A DNA stretch of 64,000 nucleotides, taken from Methanobacterium sp964452085. GTDB lineage: Archaea > Methanobacteriota > Methanobacteria > Methanobacteriales > Methanobacteriaceae. Below the pieces are notes generated by a model, which was not told the origin of the DNA, made no database searches, and saw only the letters and a list, made by a program, of their open reading frames with translations. Position 1 is the stretch's first letter. Every line of letters begins with the position of its first letter. A program made the position numbers and the translations under genes. This document shows, one piece after another, positions 59,113 through 64,000 of the stretch. The DNA lies in the NCBI GenBank assembly GCA_964452085.1, contig CAYVKL010000005.1:1-64000 (forward strand). Direction: 5' to 3'.

Positions 59113-59823
59113 TTAATCTTTGCTCTCTACTCCTGAAACAATTTCAATTCCATTACTGTTTATTTCATACGTCATAAATTGAGTGGGAGTTTTGGTACTT
59201 CTCATTTTAACCACATCCATAACCCGTTCTCTGCGACCTGTGTAAGGATTCTCACGTTTCATGAGTTTAATAGCACCATAAACTGAAAAAAGAGCTATTT
59301 CATTGAATTCTTTTGATGTAGCACTATCTAAAATTATCAAAGCTGTGATGTTACGTTCCTTTAGCTCGTATACCAAAAGATCAAAACGATCTCTGAACTC
59401 ATAAGGTGTGAGTTTAGCCGTGTAGCTACCAATATTATCAATTATAACTGTATCTGTGTCTTCAGGCAGATCCCGAATGAATTTGGAGAAATTCCCCTTC
59501 ATGGCTCCCACATCAATACTGATTTCTGCTTCAGTTACCTTGGCTCGAACTGCTGCCAGTTCTATGAATTTTAGGATCCCACTATCGGTAGCAGATTCAA
59601 TATTCCAGCCAAAAGTATCTCCCTGAGTGTAAAGATCTTTCGAATCCTCCTCAGTAGTTATATAAACTGTTTTTAGGCTCTGTTGGAAACTTTTAAGAGC
59701 AAATTGTAATCCAAATATGGTTTTACCAGAACCTGCATCTCCAGTGATGAGGATGGTTTTACCCCGGGGAAGTCCACCGGTAAACTGATCTATTCCTTCA
59801 ATTCCTGTTTTTATTCTTTCCAA
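59113..59823 (-). CDS. KaiC-like RecA-superfamily ATPase
   Basis: A 236-residue single-domain KaiC/RAD55-like ATPase: Walker A GDAGSGKTIFG, Walker B DTVIIDNIGSY, preceded by RIKTGIEGIDQFTGGLPRG. Archaeal members often pair with signalling proteins; a response regulator with PAS domain lies just upstream on the same strand, 181 bases away. The role is unknown. Confidence 0.87.
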   Translation of the reverse strand: MERIKTGIEGIDQFTGGLPRGKTILITGDAGSGKTIFGLQFALKSFQQSLKTVYITTEEDSKDLYTQGDTFGWNIESATDSGILKFIELAAVRAKVTEAEISIDVGAMKGNFSKFIRDLPEDTDTVIIDNIGSYTAKLTPYEFRDRFDLLVYELKERNITALIILDSATSKEFNEIALFSVYGAIKLMKRENPYTGRRERVMDVVKMRSTKTPTQFMTYEINSNGIEIVSGVESKD

Positions 59824-60004
59824 AGACTAAACCCCCAGAAAATGTTAATTCTCACTATATAATATTACTTCATTACAAATATCCTTTTTCATAAATGTTT
59901 ATTTACCTCAACACCTGAAGATATATAAATTTTAGTTATAATCTATAATTTTTCTATAAATCCATTAAAATGGGATTTTGGGAACTTGACGATTTTATAG
60001 AGAT

Positions 60005-61279
60005 CTATTTATCTAACGAGATAATGAATTCAAATGAACATTTAGCATCATCATCCAGTAGACACTGACTCTGTTCTACATGTCCGTTGAGAGATGTCCA
60101 CGTGAAACTGCGTATTACTATTGCTCTGCATATCAAACAGAAAATAGGACTCACAATACTTTCATCTGTCCAGGGACAGTTGGCAAAATTTAAAAAACTT
60201 TTACCTTTTTCAATACGGGTATCAGTAACTATTCCTAGATTTGACATAAATTCACTGATCCAGGAAAGATAGCACTGGAATAATACTTCCTTATCTTCTT
60301 TATTTTCTGAACCCCTATTAACCTGACATTTTTCCAATTCAGCAACAAACAGGGGCTTCATATTTTTCTCGAATCGATCTGCAAAACTGCGGGCAATGTT
60401 ATCTCTTATCTGAGGAGGTATATTGGATGCAAAAACTGGTAGAGCACTTACCATAAAGCTGGAAAGCTCTCCTCGGGCTTTATCCTTTAGTAATTCCTCT
60501 CGTTCTTTGGCAGCCCTTCTACGTTCAGTAACATCCCTAAATACAAGCGCCACCCCGATAATACCCCCATTTTCATCTTTGATAGGGGCACTGCTATCAT
60601 CTATAGGAATATGTTCACCGTTTTTACTTACCAATAACACTTGAGGAGGTAAATCAATGATGGCATCGTTTTCAACCACTTTAGACACCGGATCATCTAC
60701 AGGTTCACCGCTTTCCTCATGAATAATCTTAAAAATATCATTTAATTGTTGACCAATTGCAGTATCATGATCCCATCCCGTTATTTGACTAGCAACAGGG
60801 TTCATAAATTTTAGGTTACCATCTTTATCAGTGGCAATCACAGCATCCCCAATACTTTCCAGTGTGGTTGATAACCATTTTTCACTTTCTTTCAGTTTAC
60901 TTTCCATTTGATGTTTGTATAGAGCAACCTCAACTGCACTGTGCAGTTCTCTATCTTCAAAAGGTTTTATTATATAACCAAAAGGTTCAGTGATTTTAGC
61001 CCTTTTCAAGGTTCTTTCATCAGAATAAGCAGTTAAATAAACCACAGGAACATCATATGCATCTCGGATTTTTTGTGCTGCTTCAATCCCATCCATTTCA
61101 CCTTTCAGCACAATGTCCATAAGCACCAGATCAGGCCTATTATCAGCCACATGCTCCAAAGCTTCCTCACCAGAGGGAGTTATTGCTGTGACATAATATC
61201 CCAGACCTTCTGCCCGGTGTTTGATATCCATAGCAACAATGCTTTCATCTTCCACAATTAATATTTTAACTTCTGACAT
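60005..61279 (-). CDS. Response regulator with PAS and methanogen-output domains
   Basis: About 424 residues. The REC domain (residues 1-120) has the phospho-acceptor in LVLMDIVLKGEMDG and Lys in GYIIKPF. A PAS domain spans ~130-260 (SIGDAVIATDKDGNLKFMNP). The C-terminal ~150 residues (FASNIPPQIRDNIARSFADR to CRAIVIRSF) resemble the MetOD1 methanogen output domain, a V4R-like sensor without DNA-binding motif. ATG 61279 follows GGGGAGTG; an upstream ATG at 61318 lacks a site. No histidine kinase gene is nearby. Confidence 0.85.
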   Translation of the reverse strand: MSEVKILIVEDESIVAMDIKHRAEGLGYYVTAITPSGEEALEHVADNRPDLVLMDIVLKGEMDGIEAAQKIRDAYDVPVVYLTAYSDERTLKRAKITEPFGYIIKPFEDRELHSAVEVALYKHQMESKLKESEKWLSTTLESIGDAVIATDKDGNLKFMNPVASQITGWDHDTAIGQQLNDIFKIIHEESGEPVDDPVSKVVENDAIIDLPPQVLLVSKNGEHIPIDDSSAPIKDENGGIIGVALVFRDVTERRRAAKEREELLKDKARGELSSFMVSALPVFASNIPPQIRDNIARSFADRFEKNMKPLFVAELEKCQVNRGSENKEDKEVLFQCYLSWISEFMSNLGIVTDTRIEKGKSFLNFANCPWTDESIVSPIFCLICRAIVIRSFTWTSLNGHVEQSQCLLDDDAKCSFEFIISLDK

Positions 61280-61391
61280 GCCACTCCCCGAATTATCATA
61301 ATAATGATTAGCAATCAATATTGATATTTAATTTGAACCTTATAAGATTTATTATTTATCCAAATATTACTCTTATAATGAGGTTTTTTAA

Positions 61392-63206
61392 TCAATTATC
61401 CTCTATATGAAAAAAATCATATATTATGTGGGCTAAATTTTTATTTATACCATTCACATCAGATATTTCATCAACGGTGGCTTTTTTTATTGATTCCAAA
61501 TCACCAAAATGCCTTATGAGATTCATTTTACGTTTAGGCCCTATTCCTTGAATCTCATCCAATGGAGAGCTATTTAATTCTTTATGTCTGAGATTTTTAT
61601 GATATTCTATTGCAAATCTATGTGCTTCATCTCGAACTCTTTGAAGAAGATGTAAAGCAGGAGATTTTGAAGGCAAAATAATAGGCTGAGGGAATTGAGG
61701 AATGAAAATTTGTTCAAATTCTTTGGCTAAACCTATAAGTCCTGTTTTTATATCTAATGATTCTAAAACTTCATTAGCTACATTTAACTGACCTCGTCCA
61801 CCATCCACCACAATCAAATCAGGAGGTGTTTCACCTTCAATGACAAGTTTTTCAAATCTCCTGTTTATTACCTCCCGCATCATAGCGTAATCATCAGGAC
61901 CGGGAGTTTTAAGCCTATATTTTCGGTAATAGTTCTTTTTAGGTTTACCATCCTCAAACACCACCATAGATGCAACAGCTAGTTTTCCACCCAAATTAGA
62001 AACATCAAAAGCTTCGATACGCCTTGGTATTCTGGGAATTTTAAGATAACTTTTCAGATCTAATAAAGCCGTTCTAGCTCTTTTATGATGATTTAGAATT
62101 ATATTAGCATTTTTAGTCACCATTTGCAACAATCTATACTCTAAACCTTCTCCAGGGACTCTTAAAGATACTAATGGAATATGTTCTTGAGAATTTTCAT
62201 AATTATCTGAAACATTATCCGCATCTGAAATCTGATCTGATAACCACTTAGAAATAATCTTCTCATCTTCAATCATCACTGGTAGCAGGATTTCAGAAGG
62301 AACTTGAATAGGTCCGGAGTAGTATTGTTTGATGAATGCTGCTAAGATTTCTGAGGGGGAGTTTTCCTCTGCACCTTCCATGAGAAAATCTTCTTTTCCC
62401 ATGATTTTTCCTTGGCGAACTCTGAAAACAACAACTATAACCATCTCATCATCGTTAGCAAGTGAAATTACATCCTGATCAAGGTTAAGGTTAAATTCCA
62501 TTTTCTGTTTTTCCATTACCTCGCCCAGGGAGAATAATTGATCCCTTATGACTGCGGCTTTCTCGTAATCATGATTGCGAGCTGCTTCACTCATTTCTTT
62601 CCTTAAAAGATCCAGTACTTCTTTATGCCGACCTTCCAGGAATAATTTCACCTTTTCCACATTTTCCTGGTAATCCTCCTCACTAAACTGACCATTACAG
62701 GGCGCAGGGCAAAGATCAATTTGATAATTCAAACAGGGACCATCCATACGTTTACAATCTCTCAGCTGAAATACTGGTTTTAAAAGTTTCAGGATGCTTC
62801 GAACAGAGGTGACATCTGTAAATGGACCATAATATTCGGATTTATCATCTCTGACATTTCGAGTTATTAGTAGACGAGGATAGTTTTCAGAAGTGATCTG
62901 GACGTAGGGATATCGTTTATCATCCTTAAGACGTATATTATAACGAGGTAAATGTTTCTTAATAAGATTTGATTCTAAAATAAGGGCTTCTTTTTCGGTG
63001 TCTGTTACCATGTAATCCAGATGATGAAAATGACGCATCAAAACCCGTGTCTTAGGATCCTCAATTTCATCCTTAAAATAGCTTTTAACCCTCTTCTTAA
63101 GGGATTTAGCTTTGCCAACATACAAAATAGTGTCTTCAACATCTTTAAAAAGATAAACGCCTGGTTTTTCGGGTAAATCGTTGGGGTTGTTAATTTGAGT
63201 TGGCAA
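61392..63206 (-). CDS. uvrC: Excinuclease ABC subunit C
   Basis: A 604-residue nucleotide-excision nuclease. N-terminal GIY-YIG domain (PGVYLFKDVEDTILYVGKA), UVR motif (~200-235), RNase H-like domain (RIEAFDVSNLGG, VVDGGRGQLN) and C-terminal helix-hairpin-helix (LDEIQGIGPKRKMNLIRHFG). The four-cysteine region (CKRMDGPCLNYQIDLCPAPC) is present. TTG start. UvrABC in methanogens is of bacterial origin; uvrA and uvrB are not in this window. Confidence 0.94.
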   Translation of the reverse strand: MPTQINNPNDLPEKPGVYLFKDVEDTILYVGKAKSLKKRVKSYFKDEIEDPKTRVLMRHFHHLDYMVTDTEKEALILESNLIKKHLPRYNIRLKDDKRYPYVQITSENYPRLLITRNVRDDKSEYYGPFTDVTSVRSILKLLKPVFQLRDCKRMDGPCLNYQIDLCPAPCNGQFSEEDYQENVEKVKLFLEGRHKEVLDLLRKEMSEAARNHDYEKAAVIRDQLFSLGEVMEKQKMEFNLNLDQDVISLANDDEMVIVVVFRVRQGKIMGKEDFLMEGAEENSPSEILAAFIKQYYSGPIQVPSEILLPVMIEDEKIISKWLSDQISDADNVSDNYENSQEHIPLVSLRVPGEGLEYRLLQMVTKNANIILNHHKRARTALLDLKSYLKIPRIPRRIEAFDVSNLGGKLAVASMVVFEDGKPKKNYYRKYRLKTPGPDDYAMMREVINRRFEKLVIEGETPPDLIVVDGGRGQLNVANEVLESLDIKTGLIGLAKEFEQIFIPQFPQPIILPSKSPALHLLQRVRDEAHRFAIEYHKNLRHKELNSSPLDEIQGIGPKRKMNLIRHFGDLESIKKATVDEISDVNGINKNLAHIIYDFFHIEDN

Positions 63207-63334
63207 AATTAATCCTCATAAATTAATAGGCAATTGAGTGGATAATTAACTGTAATTTGACCTTCAGAATTTAAAGTATTTAATAGCAATGAAAGATAAT
63301 TAAATGAAATTATTTTCACAACCACCAAATATGA

Positions 63335-64000
63335 TTATTTCTTAATGTTACGCCCAATACCATATCTTTTCTCAGGATAAGCCACTTCAGGCCGTTTAAA
63401 TGCAAAAGAATCTTCCAAATCTTGACACATATCTTTTGCCATGTTGAAAGGGATTCCGATAGCCATATAATCTGTGGGGAACCATGAGTTTCCAGTGGGA
63501 TCAATAGGGCCAATGAAAGCAGCATTTTTTGGTGTTTTTTCCGCCATATGAGCAGGATATGTAACCATAGTTGCACATGCTGGACCAAATGGAGCTATTA
63601 TGGACTCAAAAGGATTTAATGTCCTAAAATGAATTAAACTACATAGATTTCGTATCTGCTCAGCATTACCAAAACACAAAAATGATGAAATAAAATCCAC
63701 ATTTTTATCTACAGACACATTAGATGATTTTAAACCATTAACATCATCATCTTTAAAAGCATCATACGATCTTACTACTAAATATTTGCCAGGTAAAGTT
63801 ATCGGGCCAATAGATTCTTTAAATTTCTCAAATAATTCCGGACTGGCTTTTAAGTACTCTGCAGTCCCATCTCTAAAATTTTTATGCCCAGTGGATACAA
63901 AATATTTGATGTAAGGTGAGAGTTTCTTGGCAAACCCCAACCATGTTATACCCCCCATACAAACTCCTTTGATGCAATCATGACCCATATAAAGAGGAGG
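63335..64000 (-). CDS. DUF169 family protein (5' end beyond the window)
   Basis: At least 222 residues of a DUF169 protein (C-terminal part). The frame stays open through base 64000, and codons before ATG 63988 (P-P-L-Y) have no stop. DUF169 proteins are usually 230-260 residues with a longer N-terminal half containing a CxxL-type motif, so the start lies outside. Many Cys (CIKGVC, SFLCFG, LCSLIHF, PACATM) suggest metal or cofactor binding. Function unknown. Confidence 0.78.
   Translation of the reverse strand, partial: PPLYMGHDCIKGVCMGGITWLGFAKKLSPYIKYFVSTGHKNFRDGTAEYLKASPELFEKFKESIGPITLPGKYLVVRSYDAFKDDDVNGLKSSNVSVDKNVDFISSFLCFGNAEQIRNLCSLIHFRTLNPFESIIAPFGPACATMVTYPAHMAEKTPKNAAFIGPIDPTGNSWFPTDYMAIGIPFNMAKDMCQDLEDSFAFKRPEVAYPEKRYGIGRNIKK

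Overview
The window looks like a chromosomal segment from a hydrogenotrophic methanogen of the order Methanobacteriales, probably a mesophilic Methanobacterium. It is AT-rich. It carries a complete energy-converting [NiFe]-hydrogenase A (Eha) operon with its 6- and 10-cluster polyferredoxins, a MurT/GatD-like pair of the kind expected in a pseudomurein-walled archaeon, archaeal ApgM, archaeal pantothenate-synthesis and UPF0200/UPF0201 genes, class III-signal pilins with their prepilin peptidase, and methanogen signalling proteins. Shine-Dalgarno sites (AGGAGG, GGTGAT types), ATGA stop/start overlaps and oligo-T terminators are typical of this group. I see no insertion sequence, CRISPR array, rRNA gene or prophage.

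Layout. 1-5.6 kb: the 3' end of a cell-surface protein gene, a DUF1616-like protein, and a surface-glycan set (two sugar-nucleotide epimerase/dehydratases around a GT39-like membrane glycosyltransferase). 6.0-18.7 kb: ehaA to ehaT, nearly all tightly spaced or overlapping. The membrane arm (A-L), hydrophilic EhaM, hydrogenase small (N) and large (O) subunits, polyferredoxins P and Q, then the atypical R (HAD-like), S (formyltransferase-like) and T (PfkB kinase-like) genes. 19.0-20.4 kb: a six-cluster polyferredoxin abutting a CBS-domain gene. 20.8-28.9 kb: thiI, RNase III, two UPF0145 (YbjQ-like) genes, an AI-2E-family membrane protein with an adjacent 52-residue membrane protein, a cysteine-cluster protein, IscU/IscS-like genes and a PNPOx-fold protein.

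29.0-35.6 kb holds the most unusual block: a tRNA-Cys with C at the discriminator position, cysS, then hdrC-hdrB-hdrA-like genes and a cysteine-tailed HTH regulator. The HdrA-like protein ends in an MvhD-like domain lacking every expected [2Fe-2S] cysteine. The HdrB-like protein has lost one cysteine of its second CCG motif. This looks like a diverged, hydrogenase-less Hdr-type complex and is the best candidate for an undescribed system.

35.9-49.5 kb is a run of housekeeping genes: asnB, gatC-like, an ACT protein, homoserine dehydrogenase, apgM, MurT-like and GatD-like genes, pyrG, prepilin peptidase, a pilin, a DUF2101 protein, 4-phosphopantoate-beta-alanine ligase, UPF0200 and UPF0201. The MurT-like gene and pyrG both appear to use non-ATG/GTG/TTG start codons. 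49.6-57.1 kb: a Dph6-like gene, membrane proteins and a minus-strand operon of pilin-like surface proteins, two of which start with MDEKG plus an aromatic residue. 57.2-64.0 kb: small membrane proteins, an M42 peptidase, a KaiC-like ATPase, a response regulator with PAS and methanogen-output domains, uvrC and a DUF169 gene cut by the window end.

All family assignments come from reading motifs and gene order by eye; no database search was run.
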